Positions 33,472-46,440 of a stretch of 64,000 nt of DNA are shown here, in pieces. Position 1 is the first letter of the stretch. Each line of letters starts with the position of its first letter. The stretch comes from Gyrodactylus bullatarudis (taxonomy: Eukaryota; Platyhelminthes; Monogenea; Gyrodactylidea; Gyrodactylidae): assembly GCA_012064415.1 (NCBI GenBank), contig SSNU01000166.1:26470-90469 (forward strand), read 5' to 3'. The notes beneath the pieces were generated by a model. It had not been told where the DNA came from. It did not search any database and worked only from the letters and a program-made list of their open reading frames with translations. The position numbers were made by a program, and so were the translations under genes.

Positions 33472-36400
33472 AAGAAATTTTTTATTGTTCTCTCAACTAC
33501 TCTTAACCACCACAACCACCAAGAATCTTTCTCGCATCAATTGTAATCTTACCTTTTTTCAAAAAGAAACTAAACAGAAATTAATTCAATTTGTGATTTT
33601 TAATTCCCCTGACCCTGTCCCTAACAAGAAGGTTAACTCTTAAGGCATATAACCCGACTTCATCCAAAGAAAGTATGAACTCAAGATATTATTATATGAA
33701 TATGAGAAATATAAAGAGAGGAAGAAGTAATATTCTCATTACGAATAATGATGAAGAAGATAAAGATGTGAATATATTTTGAAAATAAATTCAATAAACC
33801 ATTAATAAAGACACTTGCAATCAATCAGGGTCTGTATTTTTTAGATGAAAACTAATGAATTGAGTAATACACTGGTTTATTGATTTAGTTCTAGTTAATC
33901 AAAATAAATTTCCTCATTTCAAGTAGCTCAAGTGAGTTTTTCCAACTTGGAAAATAAAAATAATCATGATAATAATAATGAAAGGAGAAATAAAGGAATG
34001 GGGGAGAGGGGGAGAGATTTCCCGTTTTTCCCTATTATTTCCCCTCTTCTTGTTGACGAAGAAATAGAGAAAGAAAGTTTCCCCTTACTCCCTCACACTG
34101 CATGGAGTGTACTGGATAGGAGAGAGGTGTCAAAAAAATTAGGATGTGTGTGTTTTTGGATTAAAGATTTCGCATCTACCCCCTTTTCTGCCTATATTTT
34201 ATCCTTTCATTGAACCACTTGAGAATTTTTCCATAGGAAATGGCTGGCCATCTTTAATTTTTTCTTTTACTTACTGACAAACCGTTGAAGAGAGTTAATT
34301 TCATCTCCAACTTTGTGTTTTTTAAGTAAAAACAAAGATTATCTAGGTTTTATATTAAAGAAAAGTAAATAATATTACCATCGATAATCTCTAAACACTT
34401 AGGATATGTCACAAATCAGTGTGGTCAATAATAATAAAGGATTATAAAGAAATACCAATCCAAAGTTTTCTTTAGAAATATTCCTTAAAGTATCATTAAA
34501 GTAGTTAGACAAACTCTGAATCTACATAATCGGTTTTCTTTTAGAAAATTGGTTCCGATTAAATTTTGACTTATTTTATGGTAATTTACCCTCGGTTTTT
34601 GGACTCAATCAATTATAATAATTATTTAAAACATCCATGAGTCTTCTGCAACACTTTTTCTTAATTTATGGAACAAAATTTATGACTTTTTAATCGTGAA
34701 AATCTTGATTCTATCAAATCTTTTTTTTTGTTGAAAAATCTATTATTAGTGGATCAAATTAAATCTAAGATTTGAACCAAATTAAGGAGGAGTTATTAAT
34801 TGTTGATAATTTGAAGAACCAGAAAACTTCTTTTTTGAAAGACTTAGTTCTGTTAATAATTTTTGTAGTATAACTTACAAGATCTCATAGATCTTTTGTA
34901 GTAAGCATATTGAATTATTTCTATCGGACATCTCTAGTTATACTTTTAAGAATAAAAAACATATTATTCATGAATCATGGTTTACTCTTAAAATCAGCTA
35001 TCTTTTAATAAAAAAGATCATCTACTGAAATATACTAGCAGATGTATATCATTTATTAAATAATTACAGCTTTTACTGCATAATAAATAAATGGAGAATC
35101 TAAAATTTTAGGGACACCTGATATTGTATCTAAACAAAAAAGGATAGCGAAAAGACGACACATTCTTCCCTCTCTAATATATATAGCTTTATCCTCGTGT
35201 CTATCTTACATGCAATCATGTTGAGAGGCTAGGCAGAGAGAAACGAAAGAGTAAAATAACGAAAAATAACTGATAATTACTTAATTAAGAAAAATATCCT
35301 AGAAAGTGTGTAACCATGTTAATTAAATCATGGAAAAATGAGTAAATCTTTCATTCATTCTATTGAGTTAAGCACTGCCATGAGAGAGTCAGAAGAAAAA
35401 AGAAAAAAGGACAACCCTATAATTATTTGTGTATGGTAACCAAAGTTTTTTTATAATTGAGTTTTTAAAATTAGAAAGAAAGAAGTGAATTGTACAGTAG
35501 GAATATTTTTTGAAATTAGTAAATTTTTTCGATAGAACATTCAAAGACGGTTCTAATGATGTATAACACTAGTAGGTTCTGATAAAGTCCTAGGGGTGTT
35601 GTAAATAGGTTGAATGATATTCCTATCTCAATTGAAAGTCCAAAAACCAATTATTTTCGAATTTTTGAAAGCCAAAAAATCAGTAGTCTAATTTCTGATT
35701 TGAGTTATTTCTTTCAGTCAAAAAGAGACATTCGAGTCGAGAAATGCGGTCAATAAGATTTGAGAATAATAAAATTAGAGATTCATTTTATAGTTTATTT
35801 AAAGATAACGAAATTTAATTACTATATTATTGTTATAAGCTGGCCTTGCTCCTTACTTTCAATGACCACTTGAAAAAATCTTTTTTTTCGAAATATTAGC
35901 AAAATAGTTCATTATCTATTCTTTGAAAGAGAGTTCATTTGAACTAGAAAATGTCTATTATTATTATTATACGTTTTTGAAAAACAAAATGGCTGTACCA
36001 TTGTTTTTGAGGCCAACTGAACGACGCTCCATTCATTCAAAAGAATTGGTAACCATACCAAGTAAACTACAACCTGAAACAATAGGATTGTCTTGTCAAT
36101 ATTTCAATCATTATTTTGACTTTCAAAGTATTTCTTAGATAAAGAACCAAAACATGAGTCATCTTGAGAAACCTCGAACGAGTTTGTATATCATCCAATA
36201 AAACCCTAAATCAGTGATGAACCTATTTTTGTAGAAAACGAGTAATCAGCAGAAATTCAAGGTAAAGTAATCATTAGAAGAAAGTATTAAATTGTTTATT
36301 TTAACCAGCTATTCCCTCTGTTATGAAAACCATTTAAAACAATTAATTTTTCTATTATGGAATCAAGGTTCAAAGTTATAAGGTCTTAAAATGTGTTATT

Positions 36401-37971
36401 TTGAAGGTAATAATACTTTATTATAGCATGATACATTTCATTCATATCAAATGATCTTGATCCTCATTTTTTGAGGTAGAGAGATGATTTTCATTGAATT
36501 CCAACTTAGTTTGTAGAGTTTGGTAATTGTGGTCGAAAAAATTCATAATCAGTTCCTTTGGAATTAATCCTCAATTTCTTTCAATTATGCTGGTAATCTG
36601 GGTGTCCCTCGAAGTCTGTGGTGAATAAGATTTCGTCATAAATTGGATCACAATTTCAGCAGCCTGCATTCCATAAAACCCATAAAAAAGAGAATTATTC
36701 ATCTCCCACTGTGAGAATTTTAATAGAAATATTATATTGATTTACTTTCTGATTAGTATTGCAAACTAATGACAGCTCTGTTTATTTAAATATGATTGAT
36801 GAATGACATAAAAAGTTTAGTTATTCATCTCAGTGTGAATTTTCAATCTTTTGAGTTTGTTTAAAACCCTCTATATGTATGGACAATTAAATTTTTTATT
36901 TAATACCAGCAATAAGATGAAAAGGCAGGTTTTTTCATGAAAATTATCCATGAACTTCTTTTATTCTCTATAATTATGAAATTTTTAGAATTTGGCGTAA
37001 ACTTTTATATCATGATCCTCGAGGTTCTTAATTAAGATATTCGTATGTAAAATTAAATTTCGAACTGGTGCGATCTCTACGACCATTTTTGGTCTTCTTG
37101 CCTGTTGATGATCCTGAAAAATACCGTTTGATTCTTCGCAGACCTTGAAATCAACAAATAATTTTCAACTCAAAGTTTATACAAATGAAAAAATCGAGCC
37201 AGCTCGATATTTAAAATGTCTCCAAATATAAATTTTTTGAATATTTTTCTTAAATCAGGGAAACTTTTGAATCGGTAACCAAAAAATCTTGAAATTTAAA
37301 ATTTTGTTATCTTGATAAAAAATGAGATTTTTGTAAAAATCATAGATTCCTCGAGAAAAGCGGAAGTTCTAAAAATATGCTCTGAAATCAATCCCAGTCT
37401 CGTATTGTATCATCATACAAGATTGATTTTAGTCTTTTTATGAAAAATACAAGAGTCTCATTATTGTTTCCCTTAAAGTTATCAAATACAGCAAATCTGA
37501 CCTTCTTATAATGGAAAAATTTTATTTGAAAATTTACTCAACATTTTCTATTCAAATTTCTACAGGTGAGGAAAAGTTTATAAAAGAAAATGCCCACTGT
37601 CCACCTCTACTCAACCATGAAAAAAAAGAAAGGGGATTAACTTGTTACATTCCTAGTGTAAGTTTGTTACAATATTTTACTTACAATATCTCTTCATATA
37701 ATCTGACCTGATTTCTTTATTATTTGCTAAGTGTATTTGAATTTTCATCAAATACATTTTCAATTCCTTCGCGTCAAAGGCTTCTGATTGGTCAATATAA
37801 ATTTAGATCTGTATAATATTTTTCTTATTCGATTAGAGCGTTTAGTTCGGGCCTCAATTATCTAAGAACATCCATTCTCTTCTTAATTTCTTATATCAGA
37901 TACCTATCTACATATACAAAGAAATTTACTGTGAAAACTGAAGAGAAGACTGATGAAATCTTTAATAAATA
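33472..37971. other. Homeobox gene 3' UTR and gene-free intergenic DNA
   Basis: Two AATAAA signals near 33784-33797 mark the probable transcript end. Beyond that I see no gene. Frames at 33932-34213 and 35923-36138 lack motifs. At about 36695-36725 and 36828-36855 a short direct repeat (TTATTCATCTC...TGTGAATTTT-like) occurs twice. An FB-1 end fragment is at 37290-37355. Confidence 0.4.
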
Positions 37972-38278
37972 GGGATAATTACACAAAGTAGAAGCTGCTA
38001 GATGAAATTTTCAAAAAGTAGAAGGTCTATTCAGTGTATTTACAAAAATAAAAGATTTTTAGTATTTAAAACACTTTACACTTAAAAGTTTTTCGAACAC
38101 ACTTTTCATTTAGTAGAAGTATTATTTATTAATCTTACAAGTAATAGAAGTAACCAATTTATTACACAATACGTTTATACTTCTAATAAATATTAATCTT
38201 CTACTTTTTGTAAATACACTGAACCTTCTAGGTATTGATGATCTATCTTCTATAAGCTTCTACTTTTTGTAATATGCC
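37972..38278. mobile_element. TIR element with iterated AGTAGAAG motif, near-9-bp target duplication
   Basis: The left end GGGATAATTACACAAAGTAG matches the inverse of the right end (GGCATATTACAAAAAGTAG). The flanks TAATAAATA (left) and TAATAAAAA (right) match at 8 of 9 bases. AGTAGAAG-like units occur every 30-60 bases in both orientations. It is 307 bp and non-coding. The 9-base duplication and repeated subterminal motif fit a non-autonomous Mutator-like (MULE) element. Confidence 0.6.
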
Positions 38279-41200
38279 TAATAAAAATATTAGTAATACA
38301 GTAAATTAAGTTGGAATATATTATATATATATTCAACCTTTTTCCTCAGATTATTTTCTTCAAACGGTAAAAGTAGGCATCATTCTAAGAGATCTTTAAC
38401 ATATTCGAATTCTTAATGAAAAAATTGAGATTTCTGTAAAAATGATAGATCCTCAACTTCATATCAGTTAGCTTTAAAATTTTCTGATGCATAATAATAC
38501 AAAAATTTATTTACTGATTTTTATTCACAGATCTTAATTATAATCGGATGAGCAAAAGAATGATATTTTCTTGGGTATTTATCATTAAGGAGATTATTGA
38601 CCTCTTCACGATACCATTTTTTACGAGGCCACCATATTCTCTATCAATATTGAGGAAGTATTATTATGCCAAGAAGGAAACATTTCTTAATCCTTTCAAC
38701 AAAAATGAGCGAAGAATTAATTGGTCTTATGCAATCCCTTTGGATTTAGGGGGCACACACCTTTTGGACACACAAGAAGCGTACTGGATGAAGAAAAAGA
38801 TTAACCTTTTTAATTAAAAAAAATTCCTACCCACACATTGTACTGCGTGAATGGATATTATCCATTGGATAATCTTGTTGAATTCGATTGAAAATTAATC
38901 ATCATTAGCTAGCCATACTTGATCTGAGGTTTTTTAATACTTTATTGGGGGATTATATGGAAAATCATGTCTTATTAAATTGCTTTTTACAAGTTAATTA
39001 ATAAAATATACACTGGCCGAAAAAGAGAGACATGTTAGATTTTAATTTTAATCAACTAATGATTAACAAAACATCATAATTACTAGGGCATCAAAAAGTC
39101 ATAAAAGTTATACTTTGTTGGAAAGGTATATTTCTCAAAAAAAACACAAAGATTTTTTTAGAAAAATAGTAATGTTTTAAAAGTAGTATATGAATTATAA
39201 GAAATTTAGATGATGAAAATCGATCTTTGGGGAAAAACTTACAAGTAGTACATAATTTTCAAGAAAAAATCGTTAGTGCGTGAGAGAGTGATCAAAAGTT
39301 GATTTTCAGGACGATTAGACGAAGAAATCAAATATGCTGAATCGAATTTTGAAAATCACCTTGTTATCGTGTGAAAATTGTATTTTGATTTCTTGATCAT
39401 TTTCCCTACTTAAAAATCGATGAAATTTTGATGATTCAAAATCCTTGACAAATAACGAATTTATCAAATGTTTAATCGTGAAGCGAAAATATTTTTCCAT
39501 ATAGTGTAGGTTAGGCTAGGATGAAATTTTTAACCTCATATTAGGACCAGCTTTCCCGATAGAACTATCAATTCTAAGCATTATTTTGTATTGAAGCATG
39601 TGTCGAAAATGATTCTCCATTATGTCATTCGGTTTTAAAAACCCAAAATTTTTCAAATCGCCGCTCAATTTTCAATGAATTTTTACTACGCAATCACTAA
39701 AATCCGAATATCTTGGCCATTTAATGTGTTTCTTAATTTTTATCTTCAAAAATATTAATCCTGTCATCAAAAGGGGCTTCATTTCGTTATTTAATCATGT
39801 CCGTGGGATATTGTGGGAATAATGGGCAATGACTTAATGACTTTCATGCTTCAAAAATATACAAAACATAATCTGAGTACTAAAATTTATCAGAAAAGTA
39901 AGTACTCTCCTGAGTTGTTCGGAGAAAAAAAATTCCACCCTAGCCTAGTGTAGGTGATATAAGTCTTATGGATCAACTACTATTCCTATCAAAAGCTTTC
40001 TAAATCTTCTATGACTACTTAATGGTAATAATATCAAATCACTGCCACTTTAATAGAAAATAATTTTGGATGAAGATTTATATAATTCGAAATAAAAATT
40101 CGTTCTGAACTGCATTTTCACTCAGCTATCTATCCCTAGTATTCATGCTTTAGTCCAACTAGGAAGTATTTATAATGATAATTTATCTTTTACTCTTACC
40201 TTCTCTGGTCCCATTATATCGGGTTCCAAAAAGGGGCAAGTTTAGGCAATGCAATTCTCTTCAATCATTCATAAAAATATAATGAGCACTGAGATGTACA
40301 CTTTTTTTAATTTCATCAGTTGGCCAACTTAATTCTTTCGTCATTATTAATTTTATTGTTCTGAGGCATTCCAGCAAGAATGAGAGATGAAGCATTTCTT
40401 TTTTCACTCATGAATGAGAATAAAAAGTATTTGCTTTTTCATCTACTTTATCGTGTGCTTTCTTTTGAGGGGGTGGGTGAATGGGTAGATATCTTGCAAA
40501 AGAGTTCTTGATTTTCTATGAAAAATTTTCTTGTCGAATATCTTCTATAACATATATATTCCTATAACATTCGTACATACATGGTGCGTTCACTGGAACA
40601 TGAAAAATAGTTCATGCTTTTCAAGAGAAAATCTCCAATCTTCAGTTCATCAATATGCAAATTATACTCGGATATGTGTATCAAGAAATTTGTGTATATT
40701 CACTGAAGAGAGTGGAACTAAGAGGGAATTTCCACTTAAACAAGCCTCCAAGTGGGTCAAATCTATTAAATTCTATGAAACAAAGATTTAAATGTTTCTT
40801 GGAGAATTCAGTTTTGGATACCGCATGGATTATATGGACAATATAAAATTCACATTGAAATTTTGTGATAGCATTTGGTTTTTATGATTCATAGAAATTA
40901 CGTTCATTATGTGGCCAAGTTGGTATAACGTTCCAAGATCAAATCTTCTTTGAAAATTTGCTGTGAAAGTAGTATCAGTTTCAAGTCTTTGATTCCTCCA
41001 AAGAAATTAAAATTTGCCTCGGTTTAATTCTTAAAAAGATCCTAATTTAATGAAGATTTGCTGGTTCTCCATTTCATGATGAGATTCCTATTTCTTAGGT
41101 AAAAAAATTGGAAAGAGATTAAATTTCATCTAATTTCCTAGATATTCAGGGTTTAAGAAGTAAGGTTACTTAGTCACAGAAAATTGAGCAGAAGTTTGAA

Positions 41201-41279
41201 AAACTCTGGATTTTCAAACATGACATAATAGGTTTCTAGAAAGGGTTTTATTCTGCTAAATTTTATGATAGGATGGAAT
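38279..41279. other. Gene-free stretch with FB-1 and R2 repeats
   Basis: FB-1 end fragments lie at 38400-38480, and an inverted FB-1 interior at 39240-39490 (AGAGAGTGATCAAAAGTTGA). From about 39500 to 39960 a foldback is bounded by GTAGGTTAGGCTAGGATGAA and an inverse of it; it contains the inverted R2 block at 39505-39700. ACTAGGGCATCAAAAAGTCA at about 39085 is another end of the 46065 TIR family. Open frames at 38548-38817 and 40531-40846 have no recognisable features. Confidence 0.45.
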
Positions 41280-43260
41280 TTTAAAAAATAGTAATTTTGT
41301 GAAATATTATAATAATATACAATTGAAAATTGAATTTAAAATACAGAGATTGTTCAGTTTGATTCATAAGGATTACTCAAGCCTGAAGAGAAAACTCTAT
41401 TAGTTTCTTAATTCCATTTTGATTGTGGCGCTTTGTACATGGGAAGAAATATTAGAAATTTTTCTACAAGATCTAATGATCATCTGCATAAGGATACCGC
41501 AGTTACTAGACATCTTAAGCAGGAAAATCAAGTAGCTTAAATTAAAATTTTTTCCGTTTTATACAAAACCCTGAGATGAAAGCATAGATTTATGGGTAAA
41601 GGAGAAATTCTTTATCAATCAATACAATCTTAATCTGTGTTCAGAAAAACTCTTCCACTATCTTAGCCGATGTGAGCTTTTTCACTCTTTATTGGAGAGT
41701 TTTATTGTTTTTTCAGCTTACATTTTATTCTTATTTCTTTTACTATTTCTTTCACATTTGTAAATTATTGTTTTCATTCAATTATTTAACGAGGTATTTG
41801 CAAAATTAGTCCATAGTACATGCGTTTAATCAGATTCAGTCTAAACTTTTCCATACCTGCATGTATTTAATTTTCACATTTAGTCTATTTTTAATAATTT
41901 TTTTCAGAACTAGTCTAACATTTTTTCACATTTAGTTTTAGTATTTAGAATTTAGTCAAAAAAATCTTTAATAGTTCAAATCTAGTATGGTTTTCAAAAA
42001 TAGTATATTTATAAATATAATAATCTCATAATTTCTCTTCGGATTCATGTTTCCCATGTTTGATGGAAGGCCTTCCTCTTTTACGTCTGACAGAGTATTC
42101 CAATAATTTTGAAAGCATAATGTATTCAATGTCACAAGCATAAACTGTTCTGAGCGATTCTGTTGGAAAAGTAGTATGAATGTATGATTTGATATCCAAG
42201 TTCTCATTAAATATGACTGCAAGTAGATGAATAGATGGATAGCCAGATATACTAATAGAACCACATGAACACCACACTTTTTCAAGATTCACAACACGAA
42301 TGATATCAGAAGTGGCCTCTGAATCAACATTGAATAAGTTTTTTTTCTCTTCGGATCCTTTTAAAAATTTTGTCAGTTTACATTTTCGATTTAGGCATAT
42401 GACATCAAACATGGCTGAGTCTACAAACTCAGCGCTCAAAGATATACGTAGTCTTCATCCATTTCATGCTATTTATAAATTTTGCTTGATGACTTCCGAA
42501 AAGTTTCAAACAAGGTCAACTTTCTAAAACACTGCATTACAAGAATTTTGTCCAAAATTTAACGATTACTTCTTGCCTGCATCAATTGCTGTTCGAAAGC
42601 TTTAAGTTCTGAACGTCAAAATTTAAACTTATTCAATGTTGATTCAGAGGCCACTTCTGATATCATTCGTGTTGTGAATCTTGAAAAAGTGTGGTGTTCA
42701 TGTGGTTCTATTAGTATATCTGGCTATCCATCTATTCATCTACTTGCAGTCATATTTAATGAGAACTTGGATATCAAATCATACATTCATACTACTTTTC
42801 CAACAGAATCGCTCAGAACAGTTTATGCTTGTGACATTGAATACATTATGCTTTCAAAATTATTGGAATACTCTGTCAGACGTAAAAGAGGAAGGCCTTC
42901 CATCAAACATGGGAAACATGAATCCGAAGAGAAATTATGAGATTATTATATTTATAAATATACTATTTTTGAAAACCATACTAGATTTGAACTATTAAAG
43001 ATTTTTTTGACTAAATTCTAAATACTAAAACTAAATGTGAAAAAATGTAGACTAGTTCTGAAAAAAATTATTAAAAATAGACTAAATGTGAAAATTAAAT
43101 ACATGCAGGTATGGAAAAGTTTAGACTGAATCTGATTAAACGCATGTACTATGGACTAATTTTGCAAATACCTCTTATTTAACTCTTATTATTTTTAAAG
43201 TGATACCACTGATGATCCATCAGTGGAATGTACGTAATTATTAGTCACTAAAATCTAATT
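41280..43260 (+). pseudogene. Second Penelope-like element copy, split by a MULE insertion
   Basis: At 41300-41500 the sequence is a diverged copy of 24080-24240 and extends it: CDCGALYMGRN then STRSNDHLHKDTAVTRHLK in shifted frames, a GIY-YIG domain remnant. The C-terminal tail and 3' UTR follow to 41790, and resume after the insertion at 43184 with TCTTATTATTTTTAAAGTGA and a decayed hammerhead-like motif (CTGATGA at 43209). Stops and shifts throughout make it inactive. Confidence 0.65.
41791..43174. mobile_element. Palindromic Mutator-like (MULE) element with 9-bp target duplication
   Basis: The element starts and ends with GAGGTATTTGCAAAATTAG and its inverse, and is flanked on both sides by TTATTTAAC (41782-41790 and 43175-43183). 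Arms 41791-42341 and 42625-43174 are near-perfect inverse copies of ~550 bases. Each arm encodes the same MULE transposase C-terminus: a SWIM-like zinc finger WCSCGSISISGYPSIHLLAV, with one Cys replaced by Ser, and a basic KRGRPS linker. The 283-base centre encodes SNMAESTNSALKDIR, the segment just upstream in MULE transposases. The DDE catalytic part is absent, so it cannot move itself. AGTCTA/TTTAGTC units are repeated in the outer arms. Confidence 0.85.
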
Positions 43261-45001
43261 TATCAGTTCTCAATCTAATTGAATGCCTACTTAGATCGTA
43301 TAGATTGATCTCGATTTCGCCTCTTATCAGGTACAGGACATGGCCAGGCAGTGTATAATCTCTTAGCAATTATTCGAACATAACTACTCAGATCATTCAA
43401 ATAACTCGATCAACTGTTTCTGGCATTATAGTAAATGTTCATTGAATATTCAGCCATAATACAGTAAATCAATTGTAGTAAAATTTAATTTGTTTATTCA
43501 CATGCATACTAGAAATGTATTTTGTTTCATTCAAGCTAAACAGCTTAGAGGAATATTCTCTTTCCAAATGTGTTTACTCAGATATTTCACCAGACATTCC
43601 TCCACCAACTAGGGTAATGTTCCTACTCTGTCTTTTAGACAAATACAATTTGAAGGAGATTTTATTTGATTATCATTTAAGATGATAATGCATTTTAGGC
43701 ATTGTTACCCACCCGCTCCCTCCCTTCTGGAATAAAAGTAAAATTTACTGCATTAACATCATTTCAAGGATTTTTTTATTTGCCATATTTTTGTGTAATA
43801 TTGAAATACGCCCGAGGATAATTTGTAAGATATCAATGAATTAGTATAACAGTTTAAAACGAATTATCTAGTTACTTGAAAGTAGCTGCATGAATTATAA
43901 AAAAGTTATAGTCTTTATAATGGGTACAGTTATAATTCACCTATTCATGAATTAGTATCTATTGAAAAAGCGTTCATATAATGAATCAGGATTTTGGTGG
44001 CGATTTTAAAAATTTTGGATTCATAGGGAGTAAGACATGATTGATAATTTTTCGAGTTTATGCTTTCATTTGATTGAAAATAGGAGAAGAAGAAAATATC
44101 CCTATTGTACCTTGGGTTTTAAATTCTAGTAGATATGCATAATTTCAATTGAAGATGTATGTAATATATAAATATTCAAATTCGCGCCATCATTTTTTAA
44201 TGTATCGAGAACAACGAGCATAAAGAATCTATTGGAAGCATCAAATAGAAAAGTGTCCGGGGGAAAAAAATTTGTTCAAGTTTAACTTGTAAATATGATT
44301 CATATCATATGAATTACAGAATAGTGCTATCAATAAAGTTGAGATTACATTCCACCCTATTGATGGTACCTTGAGTAGATTGAAATCTTTGAAGTTGATG
44401 AATTTGTTTACTTTCAAGTAGATCAATTAGAATTGAGTTGAAATCGATAAATGTAATTTGAACTCACCTTTTATTACTCATCTACGCGAACCAGTGTAGT
44501 TCAATCACAGAAAATTTGAAGAGCAACTCCATGACATAAGAAAAAAATCAAAGTTTTTTCTTTTTTTGACCTCTTTCCACATTTAATGATATCTCTGCGT
44601 CAGGTGAGTTAGCTCTCCAAATGATTCATGAGACAATAAAATACTTGGGAAAGATTACCAATTACTATGATGAGAATCACTCAAACTCGTTTTTGATTTT
44701 CAACGTCTACTCAATGACATTATAATACAAATCATTCCATTTATATAGAAAAATTGCATCGTTTTTACTTCTATCACTTGACTATCATGATACAAATTGC
44801 AGAGAATATACATTTCTCTTGTAAGGTGAGCTTGCTTTTTTGTCAACCTATCACAGTCAAAAATGGCTTTATTCAACTTGACGAGATAACTTCTCTTTGT
44901 CTGTTGTAGTCATACTTGCTTGTAGATAAACTCTCTAAAGTAATTGTTACACAAGAAAATTTGTGTTGAAACACCATGGTTACGCATGCATGAATATACT
45001 G

Positions 45002-45036
<35 letters not shown>

Positions 45037-46064
45037 CAAGAAGGCTTTGATTCCTTGATATTTGAGAGTGGTCTACACAGACAGATAAATAAATGTTAAT
45101 TCATGAAATATATATCTATTCCAAATTTACAGCCTAAACACGGATGTATCCTTTTGTTGAAGAATAGTTATGCTAAATAGATGTAAAACTTTCTTGGATA
45201 TTATGCAAATTGGTCACTATTCTACTATTTTGTTTTTAATTAGAAAAGATATGCAAAATAATTTTTTTGTTTTAATCGACAAGAGTTGTTTGGACGTTCA
45301 TTTTTGTAAATCTGATATCAGTAAGAAGAAATACTCGAAATAAAACAAGTTGTTATGAGTCAATATATATATTTTTTAAATTTTTGATGAATTATTGATT
45401 ATTTCTCATTCGACTGACCAAAAATAAATTAATTGAAAAACTTTTGTAAACATTGTGCTCTGATGAAAGAAGAAAGATTGTGATGTAGCTTGAGTCTAAT
45501 GATACATTCGTTCAAATTTCAATTTGTCACTTGATATTTTTAAATAAAATTTTTCACAAAATTCACAAATTAGCAGAAAACTTGGAATTCTTTAACTAAT
45601 TCTTTGAATTTTGTGTCTTTCCTATCATATATAAATGTACTCAAGTTGATCTCAATTTTCATTTTTCAAATTTCCATTTTTTCGAAGTTTTATTGATTTG
45701 GAATGAGGATCAAAATTAGATCTTGTCTCAAAAGAGATGGATTTGTCGAAAATTTAATAACAATATTTGTCTTTCGAAGACCCTCGCACTTTCAAATCAG
45801 CGGGAATTTGGTTTACTAATGCTGACATGAAATCTATATAAATTTGTTGAATCATCTAATTTCTTATAGAAAAAAATTTTTACGCACATCCAAACGTAAG
45901 TCTCAAATTATCTATCACCTTGATGTCTGTAATGTATTTTGTAGTTCATCTTCATGAAAATCTTTCCAATATTCAAAGATTAAAATTACATACTTAAATG
46001 GAAAAATATAGGATTGAATATAATACAGTTAGCCATTTCGTCACACAAATAATATGTAATTATT
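43261..46064. other. Gene-free, AT-rich; TA microsatellite
   Basis: A TA dinucleotide tract occupies about 45004-45034. No coding region was found; the minus-strand frame at 44241-44426 is unsupported. The right-hand target duplication sequence GTAATTATT of the next element begins at 46056. Confidence 0.45.
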
Positions 46065-46440
46065 AGGGCCTCAAAAATTGTGTCAAACAAAATAAAAAAT
46101 AGTACATCTCATGAACAGAAAAATAAGTTGAAAAAAGTACTTAAAAAAATTTAAGGGATTTTGAGTAAAAATAGTAATTTACCGTAAATTCTTGAAAAAT
46201 TTTTAGTAATCAAATCCTGTATCATCAAAATTTCTGATTTTTGTTTATGTTTAGGAATCTAGTTATTAATTCATAAAAGGTTGTGACTGGTTGTTTACTT
46301 ATTGAAGAATACAACACTCTGAGACTTAATTTTAAAAAATAGAACGAAAAAGTACCGAGCCAGCAATATAGTACCAGTTATCTTTAAATTGGAATAAGAT
46401 AGACCAAAAATAGACCAAATAGTACTTTTTTGAAGCTCTC
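46065..46440. mobile_element. Non-autonomous TIR element with perfect 9-bp target duplication
   Basis: GTAATTATT lies at both 46056-46064 and 46441-46449. The ends are AGGGCCTCAAAAA and the inverse of GAGAGCTTCAAAAAA. Inside, TAGTAC or AAAGTAC occurs at least five times, in the same style as the AGTAGAAG and TTTAGTC repeats of the elements at 38 and 42 kb. It is 376 bp and non-coding. The 9-base duplication points to a MULE-related MITE. Solitary related ends occur near 27335, 39085 and 57550. Confidence 0.7.

Noticed and set aside
33932..34213. 93-aa frame downstream of the homeobox gene
   Set aside because: Low-complexity N-terminus and no conserved text; most likely chance in intergenic sequence.
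38548..38817. 89-aa frame with a hydrophobic start
   Set aside because: No family motif, no splice or polyadenylation context that I could support, and it sits in repeat-rich DNA.
41968..42998. Two ~100-residue proteins on opposite strands as a duplicated gene
   Set aside because: They are the two arms of one palindromic MULE and encode a transposase C-terminal fragment.
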